Below, in pieces: positions 34,401 to 43,290 of a stretch of DNA of 64,000 nt (position 1 is the first letter of the stretch; each line of letters begins with the position of its first letter). The stretch lies in contig CACWPM010000026.1 in the NCBI GenBank assembly GCA_902762795.1, positions 1 to 64,000 on the forward strand. Direction: 5' to 3'. This DNA comes from Fibrobacter succinogenes (lineage in GTDB: Bacteria > Fibrobacterota > Fibrobacteria > Fibrobacterales > Fibrobacteraceae). Under the pieces are notes generated by a model. The model saw only the letters and a program-made list of their open reading frames with translations, was not told where the DNA came from and made no database searches. Made by a program: the position numbers and the translations under genes.

Positions 34401-37400
34401 CGAAAGCGTTATCGATCCAGTTCTGTTCGTGACAATCCTCAGTGCGTTCGCAGTCATTGCTCAAGCTCTTCGGGCGGAAACTCCATTCGTAAAAATCCTT
34501 CGAACCATCCATCGAACCTTCACCGAACTGCAACGCGAATCGCACAGGAACTTTACTAGTCTTGGCACTTGCGGTGTTTTCGTAATGGATTTCCATTTTC
34601 AAAGACTTGTAAGACGAGAAATTCTTGGTATCCGTTTCGAACAAGCGCGTCACGCCCACTTCCTGGCCCGGGCTCATGTTATGATAGTCGAGGACAAGCG
34701 CCGTTTCCTTAAGCGGGGCGTTCGAATCGGCATCGCGTTCCGTAACCGTATTCGGGGACTTGAAATAGGTCTTCGCATTTTCACGATTATTGATCGTCGA
34801 TACCTTGACATACGTCGTATCGCGGGAAGCCACATATTCAGTAACACGTTTTTCGATGCCGTTCACTTCGACAATCTGCGAATTTTCATTCGTAGATGTG
34901 CGGTAAAGATCTGCAACAGTAGTCTCTTCCCAAGAGTTGCCAAGAACGCCGAGACTTACCACCTGCACCTTCGCTTCAGAGACGCCCGGACTCAAACGCC
35001 CCATCCACATACGGGTGAACTGGGATTCCGCAAGGATTTCCTTATAGCTGTTACCGGTCGAAGAAACAATTGTATCGTACTGGTTCAGCGGGATGCGCCA
35101 CCGGCGCCAGCCATTCAAAAGTTTTTCTACATAAGGAGACGCGTTCGTGTCAGACAAGTCTATGCGGTAACGGACAAAGCTGACATCCATATCGAGAGAG
35201 CCGTTCCTATTGATATCTTCGGTATCATAGGCGCGTTCACCGAGGTTGTTTTCTGTACCGTTAATGCTTCGCGGCGGATCGCTTTCTTCGTCCAAATCTT
35301 TGAAGTTATCGCGGGCAATGTCCGATTCCGAGACATTGACATTTCCGTACATCACCCCGATTAAAGTCGAATCACATCCGGCAACTTTACAGTTCCACTC
35401 GATTCTAGTTTCTTCTTGCCCCGAGACTTCATCAAGACCACGGTCATGCCTTGCAGTTGTCATACCAAGCTGGTTTTCACCGTTATACAGACCGTTAGGA
35501 GCACTACCATTAATCGAAAGGTCTTCGCTGATTAGGCCCAAGTCAATGAAGATGGAACCAGAATTACCTCGGGCGACAATTTCGAGCGTCTTCATTTCGC
35601 TCAAGTCCTGATAGTACGAGCTATTCGGGCGCATGATACCGCCCCAGGAATTGCCCATGAGGTTATCGTTCGGACGAAGCGTCATCTTGAGCACAGTCAA
35701 GTGCTGGTTGTCGACATCGGAATTGCCGACACTGTTATAAATGTACTTATAAAGTTCCGTATTGTTGCTATGCCAGATAAATTCACCCTGATGCTTGTAG
35801 TTCTGGCTTTCGATATAAGTTTTGTCGTCTCGCAGGGAATCGCCACCCGGAGGAGACGCCTGATACCAGGACTGTCTAGACAACGGATACACAAGACCGG
35901 TCGATGTCGTTTCGAAATCTTCAACAAGTGCAGTTTGCGTATTACTCGTATTCGCATTATGGCGACTGCCGGCAAATTCAGCTTCGACACGCCAGTTCGA
36001 GGCGGCTGTCGTATTGATGCCAGGAATTGCATTTACCAAATCCGTAAGCGCCTGTACGGAATCCTGCAAGCGGACGTTGAAGCCCCAGAGGAAACTCGAA
36101 TAAGGTTCATTGCCAAGAGTCGGGACTTCGGCGGTCGTGCTCTGGCTCTTGTAAAGGGCGGTAATACCAAAAATAGAACCAGCGCCAAAACCGTACAAGT
36201 CCAGAGGCAACTCGGCACGCGCACCCAAGAGCAACTTGTTGTCTATTTCAAACAACGGTTCGCATTCGAACTGGACCTTGATTTCCTTGTTCGGGTCAAG
36301 AGCGCGTTCGCTCAAAAGTTCAATCTGCCCAAGTTCATAGTTGACTTCATAGTCCGTGCCACGGATAAGCGTTGTAGAACCGGCCGTCACCTTTTCGGAA
36401 CCCGGAGAAATATCCATGCAGCTTCCGCTGTTAACGGAGTAGCTCGAATTCGGGTCTCGCACGCTGAGCATGGAATTACGGCGCTTACCAACGGACTCAA
36501 AGTAGAACTGGCTCGTATAACGGCTCAAATTATAGACAGGAATCGTGTAGAGCTGATCCATGGTCGCAGAAGAATCCAAATTGCGCAACGGTTCCAAGCA
36601 GTTCTGCATCGCCTTTTCCATTGCTGTGCCGCGATCCTTGTAAACGTTCGTATCGTTAAACTGAATACAGGGCAACCACATTTCACCCGTGAAACTGCCC
36701 GAAGCATCCTTCTTAAAGATGGTGGCATCGTTTACCAAAGGCGTTCCATTCTTTTCATCCGCAAGGCCAAGCTTCTTGAGGTAATCCCCAGAAATACCCG
36801 ACTTGTTTTTCATGCGAAGGACAAAATTGTTCGCGCTTCCATCCGAAATGCCGATCGAATACACATTGCGGAGCATCAACTTGTCGATATCCTTGAGTTC
36901 ACTTAGCGTTGCATCCCATTGAACAAGGACCGCTTCGCCAAAATCGCGCAACTCACCATCCCATTTTGCAGCCACAAGCGTATTGCGATTGATACCATTA
37001 ATCTTTAAGATACCGGATTTGTTGTCATATTCAAAATCCTTAATTTCCACCATGCGATCGACATTCTTTGTAACCGTCGCACCTTGTCGAGTCACATACT
37101 TTACCGTGATATTCTTGAAAACATTGTCCGTTTCATTCAAGGCGCTTCTTTTATAAAGCTTCAAATCCGACAACGACTTGCCCTGAGGAAGCTTACCATT
37201 TGTCGCCATGCTTTTGATATAAGCGTCCCTCATTTCATGGTTCAAGAAGTAATAACGGTATGCAAGGAACTGCTTGTCCGTCACCTGGAACTCAGTAGTC
37301 GTTTCATTAGCCTTGATGGAATACTCTTCTTGCTGGCCGCCATCCTGGGAGGCTATCGTTGTAATCTTCCAGTCCCCCAGTTTCCATTCGGCCTTGATAC

Positions 37401-38685
37401 CGAAAAGCCCCTGGTGGTTTTCGGAATAACCGGTCAGTTCCGTACCGGCAAGAGACAAGTTCGTCGTACCCGCTTCTACGCGCTGCAAAATGTAGTCTTC
37501 GAATTCGCCCTTGAACGACTCTTCGTAGACGACACGGACTTCGTTCTGCGATCCGAGACCTTCTTCGACGTTCTTGATTTCAACCGTGATATAAGGACCA
37601 ATCTTACCTTCAACCATGAAGCTCGGGTTGTAGTCCAAGGACGGAGACGGCCAAAGGCTCGTCTTGGTGCTGCCTTCGGCATCGTCCTTTTCGCCATAGC
37701 CCTTGAGGCGCACATCCATAGTCCCTTTCAGCATGAGCTTGGGCTTGTTGAATCCGAAGTCCTTCATCCAGGCAGGCATGTTCACAGGAATTGTAATATC
37801 AAAGACGGAACCTGTTTCAGGAGCTTCGTATCCATCGTTCTGCCCGATGAGGCCATTCAGCCAAAGACGCTTGCGCCCCACGTCGTACATGTCCGAAACA
37901 TAATCCGCAAGTTCCGGATAATGCGAAGTCCAAAGCACAGTCGTATCGGTACGGGAAACCGTATTCACGCGCTTCTCCGTCACGTCGATTTCACGGGTCG
38001 CGACATCGATATCATGAGAGAATATTTGTCCCTTCGAAGTGTTCATCAGGCCCGGGCGCATTCCTATGCCGCCAAACGGCAAAAGGCCATCGAGCGGAGA
38101 CGTGGACTTGGGCACGGGGAAATACTTGACGGCTGGCGTCCATGCATCCAAAGAGTCTTCAGAGGCATCTTCCATGTCAGGTCCAGACTGCGCCACAGCC
38201 GGCCGTTTAGAAGAAGAAGACGGCGCGAACGACGGCGTTTCGACCGAAGAAGAAACAGGATGCGAAGCGCTCGATGAAACCGGAGCGGCAGAGGACACAG
38301 GAACTACAGGCGAAGCCTCCCCCGATGACGAGAGATTTTCCCCGGCCACCTCAGGCGCCGAAGATGCAGGCACCAACGAAGACTTTGCAGACGACGATTG
38401 AACCGCCGAAGACGGTGCTTCACTCGATACCGGAAGTACCTCGCTAGACAAAGCCGCAGACGAAACCGCCACAGACGGTTGGGACGCCGAAGACACGGGC
38501 GCATCACTTGAAGACGCCACTGACGCCGAAGACTTTACAGGCGGCACGTCCTGAAACAGTTCATCGTCAAAAAGAGATTCATACGAGCTAAGCGTTCCGT
38601 CCTGAGACCAGACGGAACCCACAGCGACAAAGCTGCACGCAGCAAAACCCCAAAGGGCAGATTTAAAAAACTTTCTAAAACGCAA
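31450..38685 (-). CDS. sprA: SprA, type IX secretion outer-membrane translocon
   Basis: 2411 residues, the length and strand-rich pattern of SprA/SOV, a single-chain barrel of 36 strands that forms the type IX secretion channel. A signal peptide (about 1-28) is followed by a long Ser/Ala/Val/Pro-rich linker (about 55-165) that is unusual for SprA of Bacteroidota, then the N-terminal plug region (GMRPGLMNTSKGQ, ANTTTVL-like repeats) and the barrel repeats (e.g. YSYHQSEGRSTT, SLSHRFDYSRTVVS, SASYQFNKMASLSSYIEY) to a final FELALMLRFD. Other type IX genes (porV, gldKLMN) are not in this window. It is monocistronic, preceded on its strand by an unrelated gene with a terminator. Confidence 0.88.
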   Translation of the reverse strand: MRFRKFFKSALWGFAACSFVAVGSVWSQDGTLSSYESLFDDELFQDVPPVKSSASVASSSDAPVSSASQPSVAVSSAALSSEVLPVSSEAPSSAVQSSSAKSSLVPASSAPEVAGENLSSSGEASPVVPVSSAAPVSSSASHPVSSSVETPSFAPSSSSKRPAVAQSGPDMEDASEDSLDAWTPAVKYFPVPKSTSPLDGLLPFGGIGMRPGLMNTSKGQIFSHDIDVATREIDVTEKRVNTVSRTDTTVLWTSHYPELADYVSDMYDVGRKRLWLNGLIGQNDGYEAPETGSVFDITIPVNMPAWMKDFGFNKPKLMLKGTMDVRLKGYGEKDDAEGSTKTSLWPSPSLDYNPSFMVEGKIGPYITVEIKNVEEGLGSQNEVRVVYEESFKGEFEDYILQRVEAGTTNLSLAGTELTGYSENHQGLFGIKAEWKLGDWKITTIASQDGGQQEEYSIKANETTTEFQVTDKQFLAYRYYFLNHEMRDAYIKSMATNGKLPQGKSLSDLKLYKRSALNETDNVFKNITVKYVTRQGATVTKNVDRMVEIKDFEYDNKSGILKINGINRNTLVAAKWDGELRDFGEAVLVQWDATLSELKDIDKLMLRNVYSIGISDGSANNFVLRMKNKSGISGDYLKKLGLADEKNGTPLVNDATIFKKDASGSFTGEMWLPCIQFNDTNVYKDRGTAMEKAMQNCLEPLRNLDSSATMDQLYTIPVYNLSRYTSQFYFESVGKRRNSMLSVRDPNSSYSVNSGSCMDISPGSEKVTAGSTTLIRGTDYEVNYELGQIELLSERALDPNKEIKVQFECEPLFEIDNKLLLGARAELPLDLYGFGAGSIFGITALYKSQSTTAEVPTLGNEPYSSFLWGFNVRLQDSVQALTDLVNAIPGINTTAASNWRVEAEFAGSRHNANTSNTQTALVEDFETTSTGLVYPLSRQSWYQASPPGGDSLRDDKTYIESQNYKHQGEFIWHSNNTELYKYIYNSVGNSDVDNQHLTVLKMTLRPNDNLMGNSWGGIMRPNSSYYQDLSEMKTLEIVARGNSGSIFIDLGLISEDLSINGSAPNGLYNGENQLGMTTARHDRGLDEVSGQEETRIEWNCKVAGCDSTLIGVMYGNVNVSESDIARDNFKDLDEESDPPRSINGTENNLGERAYDTEDINRNGSLDMDVSFVRYRIDLSDTNASPYVEKLLNGWRRWRIPLNQYDTIVSSTGNSYKEILAESQFTRMWMGRLSPGVSEAKVQVVSLGVLGNSWEETTVADLYRTSTNENSQIVEVNGIEKRVTEYVASRDTTYVKVSTINNRENAKTYFKSPNTVTERDADSNAPLKETALVLDYHNMSPGQEVGVTRLFETDTKNFSSYKSLKMEIHYENTASAKTSKVPVRFALQFGEGSMDGSKDFYEWSFRPKSLSNDCERTEDCHEQNWIDNAFAMDLVEFSNLKRGRHPPYLEPVVKNIGGEREERLRLVGNPSITKVDWMRFVIIADSSASPDELKGTFWLNDLRLSDMDTEWGYAARVNGQVNFADFISLSGAVRYQDGDFATLSNSGRSPKPDPAKAASQLDISADISIALNKFLNDSLGYHIPMSFSYHSSTKRPYMKPTDDMMLKKSSFVDLTGDMFQSDLAVESDDEENKLRDNAESKGYQSYVQDLSFSISYHKDYKASETKLGEFLSQAFLERPALSYSYHQSEGRSTTTADSTYSYHTLFEYKLGTFSMFKFKPFEGLSKYSWLKDFAKTEFEPWPQTFDLTLFDFNYVRYVNQTRDPDFVEPQVDKVVTYTAELNHKLNMRWNILSFLSVNYAVNIKRDMFGGGDREGFTKENFFTFDEGGLFASGYIFDHDHSDRKVYVSRDSLVVFPVDTVAKGSMAIDLQNPETYEIRYDTTAFYKVDSVGHREYGRAYGILRNERSRNQQFRINFNPRLIPFIPFNMQFSSDFNQQKTIPDDFDFYDPANIEKNYWTISQTNRFEFTPTLKILDLANMFGKNNPVSGFLEKLKWREIKFNWNASTNTIGENFTLAQLYEEQGVTPFQYYLYGLGLGNGHRGRGLWNIMTGDMGLTSRDDFTGFSQYRNKNVDTLVYQGSFRNSVSRSLQISTGLTLPIWDISLSTDFQWKEDFSQSREYPLYVDTTTLLPKFGIGITIPNIAQKVSFLNSFRSVSLSHRFDYSRTVVSRPFQSAEDSWSSVWNFNPLIRITFLTQNNMRIENSVRMKIENVDRRPKQEVISNPCWTPGDPNREDCGDTTRYFLETPWIPTSLYNDFAINIGDDFSISYPLKLNKGFQLWKWYFKFNNDIDLKLTAGYDFKKTIRKEYSPVDGYKMTASESGTDGVFKKWSYDSGVKCDDCVIYKPKLQLDSRTVPSRTHEWFIRPSASYQFNKMASLSSYIEYRQIYEKLDDETAHMRQILQFELALMLRFD

Positions 38686-38737
38686 CGGTCACAAAATACA
38701 AAAACGGAACATTAAAAATTAGCACCGATAACATAGA

Positions 38738-38768
38738 AAAAAAGAAACGTTCCCGTTTAACGGGAACG
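38738..38768 (-). terminator. Terminator of the AIPR-family gene
   Basis: On the minus strand CGTTCCCG-TTAAA-CGGGAACG (38768-38748), then TTTCTTTTTTT. It separates this gene from sprA. Confidence 0.93.
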
Positions 38769-38807
38769 CTCCAAAAGCGGTTTCTAAACCCTTTTTTACA
38801 AAATAAA

Positions 38808-40700
38808 TTAGAGGAACACTTCGATGCCACCGCGGCACTTTTCCCAAGCAGGGTTCTTCTTGCACAGAAGATCCATCATCTTGTCATAAGTAGCCGTGTT
38901 CGAGAAGCCCTTCCACAAGCGGCGTTCCACGGATTCGCCGGAATCCTTGTCGATCGTCGTAATAGTGTCGTAGTAGGCCGTGTTGTCCTTGAATTCAGAA
39001 ATCAAGATGTTCTTCAAGTCATCCGTGTAAATGCGGGATGCATACTTGAGGATGGAATCGTTGAAGTTGAGTTCGTTTTCGACGAGCCATTCGAAGTCCT
39101 GGATCGGGTTACCGTAAATGAGCCAGTGGCGGAGTGCGAGAGCGACCACGAGGTCCTTCACGGCACTGCGGAAGATGAATTTGTCTTCAAGGCGACCGTT
39201 CCACGTGATGCGGGTCAGCGGATTGTCGTCGTTCGCTTCGATGGACACGCCCTTGCCCGGAGTGACCTTACGGATCTTGATCGGGAGACGGCTAAGGAGC
39301 TGCCAAGCCTTCGTAAAGGCAATCGTCTTGCGGACGAAGTCCTTTTCCTTTTCCGGGGCAACGCGCACAAACGCACCGAAGCAGCGCTGGTAGAGCGTTT
39401 CCTTGTCGAAGATGCAGTCGCTGGAGCGGCATTCACTGAGCTTACCATCCATCATGAACAATGTCTTAGCAAGTTCCGGACGCATGCGGACTTCGAGCTT
39501 ACGGGTACGCGCCTTGAGGCGGACACCGTCCTTGTAAACGTAGGTAAAGCCTTCTTCCTGGTAGCGCTGCCAAATGAAGAACTGCAGGTCATCCGCTGCA
39601 CGCAGATGGTAGCTGAACACCGGGTTCTGGCGGTTGTTAGCCATGGTCACCTGGTTCAAGAAGTTGTCGGCACCCTGGTACGGCACCACAACCTTGACGA
39701 GCACCTGCGGATTCACCGGATGCTTGCTCTTCTTGGCGTACTGTTCGTACGTGAAGAGGGACTGCGCACCGTTGATGATCTTCGGGCGTTCAATGAACAA
39801 CACCTTCTTGCCATCGCGTTCCTTGAGGCGCAGGTCGTCGCCCGTGAGGGTCATACCGTTGTGGAGGAACGGGAAGTCATCGACGTTCACGTTCTTGTCG
39901 TCATTTCTTTCCATCGTCTGGAAGGCATCGATAAGAGCGGCGTTCGTATGAGTGAGGTTACCGAGATAAGTACGAATGTTAGAGCTTACGATAGCCATGT
40001 TGTGCTTGGTCTTGAGGCGCTTACCAAGGGCAACGTGGTAGTCAAAAATCGTGCGGATCGGGCAGAAACCGAGGAAAAGCTCACCATGATCGGAAGTGAG
40101 GTGGAGCGGTTCGGAGTCCATCTCGATTTCAAGCTTGTCGTCTGCGCTGCGGAAGTCACGAGTGAGGTCGTCGTGCTCGGCAATAATTTCAAGCTTAGCC
40201 TTGACGTCGGCCTTCCAGAGAGTGAGCTTTCTGCGCATGTCCTTGAGGGTACGTTCGAGTTCGGAGTCCGTGATATCGCGGCTTGCGCGAGTGCGGAGCA
40301 CCGTGATTTCGAGCGTTTCCATGTACGGACGGCTTGCAGGAGCATCAACATCTTCTTCAGCTTCTTCATCTGAAATCTTGTTGACGGCCCACGGGTCAGC
40401 TTCTTCGCGAAGCGAGAGGAAGAACGGATTGGTCGGGTCGCTGGTGCGGAACACGGCAATCTGAAGCTGTTTCAGATCGGCATTCAAGTGTGCGACAACC
40501 TTTTCGAGCGGAGTATCTTCGTCCAAGAAGATAAAGAATTCCATGAAGCCCTGTGAATACTGGAAGCCGTGGAAGCATCCATTTTCATCCAGGTTCAGAT
40601 GCCGGAGTGCCTTAATTCTATCGTTCGGGTCGTTAGGGTTCAAGCTCAAGAGGCTAGCGACAAATGCTAAGCGGCGTTCCTGCGATTTTGTTAGTTCCAT
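38808..40700 (-). CDS. AIPR-family protein (abortive infection phage resistance)
   Basis: 630 residues from the ATG at 40700, which has TGAGGA eight bases before it; the frame is open to 40742 without support. The central part matches the AIPR pattern: SSNIRTYLGN, a conserved Asn (HTNAALIDAF), FPFLHNGMTL, FIERPKIINGAQSLFTYEQ, VLVKVVVPY, NQVTMANNRQNPVFSYHLRAADDLQ. The N-terminal 150 residues are a separate alpha/beta part ending in an acidic loop. AIPR proteins occur in phage-defence settings but most are uncharacterised. Here it stands alone beside housekeeping genes, has core-like codon usage and a strong terminator, so it may be a resident gene rather than a recent arrival. Confidence 0.78.
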   Translation of the reverse strand: MELTKSQERRLAFVASLLSLNPNDPNDRIKALRHLNLDENGCFHGFQYSQGFMEFFIFLDEDTPLEKVVAHLNADLKQLQIAVFRTSDPTNPFFLSLREEADPWAVNKISDEEAEEDVDAPASRPYMETLEITVLRTRASRDITDSELERTLKDMRRKLTLWKADVKAKLEIIAEHDDLTRDFRSADDKLEIEMDSEPLHLTSDHGELFLGFCPIRTIFDYHVALGKRLKTKHNMAIVSSNIRTYLGNLTHTNAALIDAFQTMERNDDKNVNVDDFPFLHNGMTLTGDDLRLKERDGKKVLFIERPKIINGAQSLFTYEQYAKKSKHPVNPQVLVKVVVPYQGADNFLNQVTMANNRQNPVFSYHLRAADDLQFFIWQRYQEEGFTYVYKDGVRLKARTRKLEVRMRPELAKTLFMMDGKLSECRSSDCIFDKETLYQRCFGAFVRVAPEKEKDFVRKTIAFTKAWQLLSRLPIKIRKVTPGKGVSIEANDDNPLTRITWNGRLEDKFIFRSAVKDLVVALALRHWLIYGNPIQDFEWLVENELNFNDSILKYASRIYTDDLKNILISEFKDNTAYYDTITTIDKDSGESVERRLWKGFSNTATYDKMMDLLCKKNPAWEKCRGGIEVFL

Positions 40701-40857
40701 TTTTTCCTCAATACGTAATTTGCACCCTAAAAATAGTTTCAAATCATAACATTTGCGTGCAAAAAAGATAAAACATTTAATTTTTTTAGGTAATCTAGCA
40801 TTTTTTTAGTGTACAAATGTGTAAAATCCTCATTTTTTTCATTTTTTTTTCATGCCG

Positions 40858-40887
40858 TTACGTTTTTTCTAGCAAAAAAGCTATGAT
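40858..40887 (+). promoter_or_regulatory. Possible promoter of the leucine-rich-repeat gene
   Basis: TATGAT at 40882-40887 with a weak TTACGT 18 bases upstream, in an AT-rich gap between divergent genes. The ribosome site AGGAG (40897-40901) follows. Confidence 0.35.
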
Positions 40888-40907
40888 TTAAACATTAGGA
40901 GCCTTTT

Positions 40908-41660
40908 ATGAATTTACTAGATGTTATCGCCAAAGCAAAAGCCGAAAAGGCAAAGTCACTTGACCTTTCCCAGAAGGGCCTGCGTCTTTTGCCCCCCGAA
41001 CTTTTTGAAATCGAATCTCTCGAGGAACTGAACCTGGACCGCAACATGCTCGTCGAAATTCCCGATGACATCGGTCTCTTGAAGAACCTGAAAAGCCTTT
41101 CCGTGAGCGAAAACGACCTCATGGAACTCCCGGAAGCCATTGGAGAGCTTGTAAACCTGGAACACCTGTATCTGGGCTACAACAGCCTGTCCGAGCTTCC
41201 CGATTCCATCGGCAAGCTTTCCAAGCTCGACACGGTGAACATTGCCAAGAACCAGCTTTTGGACCTCACCAATGAAATCGGCAAGTGCCAAAACATGACC
41301 AAGCTGTCACTCCACGACAACATGCTCAGCGAAGTCCCGGCAACACTCGGCAAGCTTAAAAAGCTTCGTAAACTCTACCTGGACAACAACGAACTCACGA
41401 CTATCCCGGCATCGCTTTCGCACCTGGAATCCCTCGAAGTCCTAATGGTCTCCGGCAACAACCTGGGAGCCATTCCGTCTGAATTCGGCAACCTGAAAAA
41501 ACTCAAGGAACTCGTTCTCGACGCAAACCAGCTCGCGACACTCCCGGAAAGCCTTGCCGAATGCAACAGCCTCGAAACCATTTCCGTCGTCGAGAACCCG
41601 CTCGAAGGAGGAATCCCTCGCGTTCTCCTCGACAAGAAGGGACTGAGCATCGATCAGTAA
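40908..41660 (+). CDS. Leucine-rich-repeat protein
   Basis: 250 residues without a signal peptide. A short N-terminal helix (NLLDVIAKAKAEKAKSLDLS) leads into about nine leucine-rich repeats of 23 residues with the consensus LxxLxLxxNxLxxLPxxIGxL (e.g. SLEELNLDRNMLVEIPDDIG, NLEHLYLGYNSLSELPDSIG, KLRKLYLDNNELTTIPASLS). The single-chain arc is a protein-binding surface. Repeats end at SVVENPLEGG and the protein stops soon after, so no effector domain is attached. It is likely a cytosolic scaffold; the partner is unknown. Its stop is directly followed by copy 4 of the variable-hairpin repeat. Confidence 0.9.
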   Translation: MNLLDVIAKAKAEKAKSLDLSQKGLRLLPPELFEIESLEELNLDRNMLVEIPDDIGLLKNLKSLSVSENDLMELPEAIGELVNLEHLYLGYNSLSELPDSIGKLSKLDTVNIAKNQLLDLTNEIGKCQNMTKLSLHDNMLSEVPATLGKLKKLRKLYLDNNELTTIPASLSHLESLEVLMVSGNNLGAIPSEFGNLKKLKELVLDANQLATLPESLAECNSLETISVVENPLEGGIPRVLLDKKGLSIDQ

Positions 41661-41661
41661 G

Positions 41662-41700
41662 ATTAGACGAAAGAACGCCACTTCGTGGCTACAGACGACA
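41662..41700 (+). repeat. Variable-hairpin dispersed repeat, copy 4 (core GCCAC-TTC-GTGGC)
   Basis: ATTAGACGAAAGAAC, stem-loop GCCAC TTC GTGGC, TACAGACGACA, starting one base after the stop codon of the leucine-rich-repeat gene. Confidence 0.8.
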
Positions 41701-41849
41701 AATGTAGCGTCAACCTTGCTTGGATATGACCGAGACTAGCATTTGGTAATTGAACGAAGTGAAAGTACAATGACAAAAGAGGCTAGGATTAAGGAGTAGA
41801 GGTTTTTCGTGTATATTCATAAACATCTAAACGAACGCAAACATATCAT

Positions 41850-41867
41850 CCCGGACCCCGTTCCGGG
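41850..41867. repeat. Inverted repeat CCCGGA / TCCGGG
   Basis: 6-base arms, 6-base centre, in a gap that also holds a heptamer pair (TCTCGTC x2, about 41882-41895) and GGCCTT...AAGGCC. The upstream part of the S41 frame runs through this DNA, which argues that it is not coding. Confidence 0.5.
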
Positions 41868-41940
41868 CTTTCCTTTTCATTCTCTCGTCTCTCGTCTTTG
41901 GCCTTTCACTTCGTTCAAGGCCCAACCATTCGGCTCGATC

Positions 41941-43290
41941 ATGCCCATGCATGCATGGTCGCGATTCTCGCCTTTTATGGTTGTCGTCTGTATTTTCCTC
42001 TTAGCCGCTTGTTCCGACTTTATCCACCCGGTCAAGAGTACGCCCGAGCCGACCGAATATTCCTTCAATTACTGGCTTCTAAATAACGTTTACCTATACG
42101 AAGAAGAACTCCCGAACCTGCGTGAAGACGGGGATTCCGTCCAAGAGCTTTACACAGTGCTCAAGGATCCCTATACCAACTACACCATACCTTCCCAAAG
42201 TGAAAACAGAGCTACCCAAACCAGCACAAGTCTAGTGATCGGCGGCGATGTCGGGATGCGTTACTACAACTTCTCCGATAGGGAATACCCCATTTTCATC
42301 AGCCGCGTTTACCCCAAAGGTCCCGCCGGGAAAGCAAGCATTCCAAGATACGGAAACATCCTCAAAGTAAACGGGATTGAGCTCAAGGGCGAACACGCTA
42401 GAAACACTTACGATTCAATCCTGACCTTCAACAAGAACATCGAGCTTACTATCGCCTACAAAGGCGTCACCACATTGTACAAGCTGCAAAAGGATTCCGT
42501 ATTTGCGCCGACAGTCTTCGTCGACACTTTGTTCGAAGACAAAGACAAAGGTTACCCGGGCATAGTCTTTGTCACCATCGAAACATTCAAGATCAAGACC
42601 GAGGATAAGAAAAACGGAACCTACGGAGAGGTCAAGGATTATCTGATATCGTCCGCTTCGGACAAACGTGTCCGCGTTCTTGATCTGAGGAACAATCCCG
42701 GAGGAGTCGTCGAGCAGTGCATCAACGTTGCTGATCTTTTCGTAAAAAGCGGAACACTGTCATCTAGGCGGTGGAGAGCCCTGAACGCCGATGGCGCATC
42801 CGTCCTCAGACGACCGTCCAACGAGGCCAAAGCAGGGGACCCCGGCGAAACCGGCAATTTCCTTATTCTCGCCAACCGGGCTTCAGCCAGTTGCGCCGAA
42901 ATTTTCATTGCGGCAGTCACCGAATTAACGGACATTCCATTAGTCGGTTCAAGAACATTCGGAAAAGGAATAGGACAAACCCAATACTGGACATACGCAG
43001 GCGGACTGGCGACAATTACTGACATTGAATTCAGAACACCCAAGGGCAATTCTTATCACGGCATAGGAGTCATTCCCAAGTACGAATGTACAGAAACTCT
43101 ATACGAAGAATGCGCCGCCAAGGTTGCAAATAAACTTTACGGGGTCAAAATTCCAAACCAAGATGCAGCTCTCGCCAAACGCGGGAATGAGTTTGTACTT
43201 AACAATACGAGTAAAGAATTTGAGGGAGGATCTATAGAATGGGCGGATTCAAGCACGTATCTAGAGGCGTTCAAAAAATCAAATCGCTAG
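41941..43290 (+). CDS. S41-family protease lipoprotein, paralogue 1
   Basis: 449 residues from the ATG at 41941; the frame is open from 41809, but the first part runs through repeat DNA and a lipoprotein signal starts only at 41941 (MPMHAWSRFSPFMVVVCIFLLAAC, lipobox LAAC). No strong ribosome site is seen; ATG 41977 is an alternative. It carries a PDZ-like region (about 110-170, ISRVYPKGPAGKASIPRYGNILKVNGIEL) and the S41 core: RVLDLRNNPGGVVEQC, the serine in ANRASASCAEIF and the lysine in SRTFGKGIGQTQ. It is predicted to be an anchored tail-specific protease. The downstream paralogue overlaps its 3' end by 52 bases. Confidence 0.85.
   Translation: MPMHAWSRFSPFMVVVCIFLLAACSDFIHPVKSTPEPTEYSFNYWLLNNVYLYEEELPNLREDGDSVQELYTVLKDPYTNYTIPSQSENRATQTSTSLVIGGDVGMRYYNFSDREYPIFISRVYPKGPAGKASIPRYGNILKVNGIELKGEHARNTYDSILTFNKNIELTIAYKGVTTLYKLQKDSVFAPTVFVDTLFEDKDKGYPGIVFVTIETFKIKTEDKKNGTYGEVKDYLISSASDKRVRVLDLRNNPGGVVEQCINVADLFVKSGTLSSRRWRALNADGASVLRRPSNEAKAGDPGETGNFLILANRASASCAEIFIAAVTELTDIPLVGSRTFGKGIGQTQYWTYAGGLATITDIEFRTPKGNSYHGIGVIPKYECTETLYEECAAKVANKLYGVKIPNQDAALAKRGNEFVLNNTSKEFEGGSIEWADSSTYLEAFKKSNR

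Noticed and set aside
39126-40373. 415-residue frame antisense to the AIPR gene
   Set aside because: Shadow frame; the AIPR motifs and ribosome site on the minus strand decide the coding strand.
41809-41940. Extended N-terminus of the first S41 protease
   Set aside because: This part runs through inverted and heptamer-like repeats and would place the lipoprotein signal 40 residues inside the protein.
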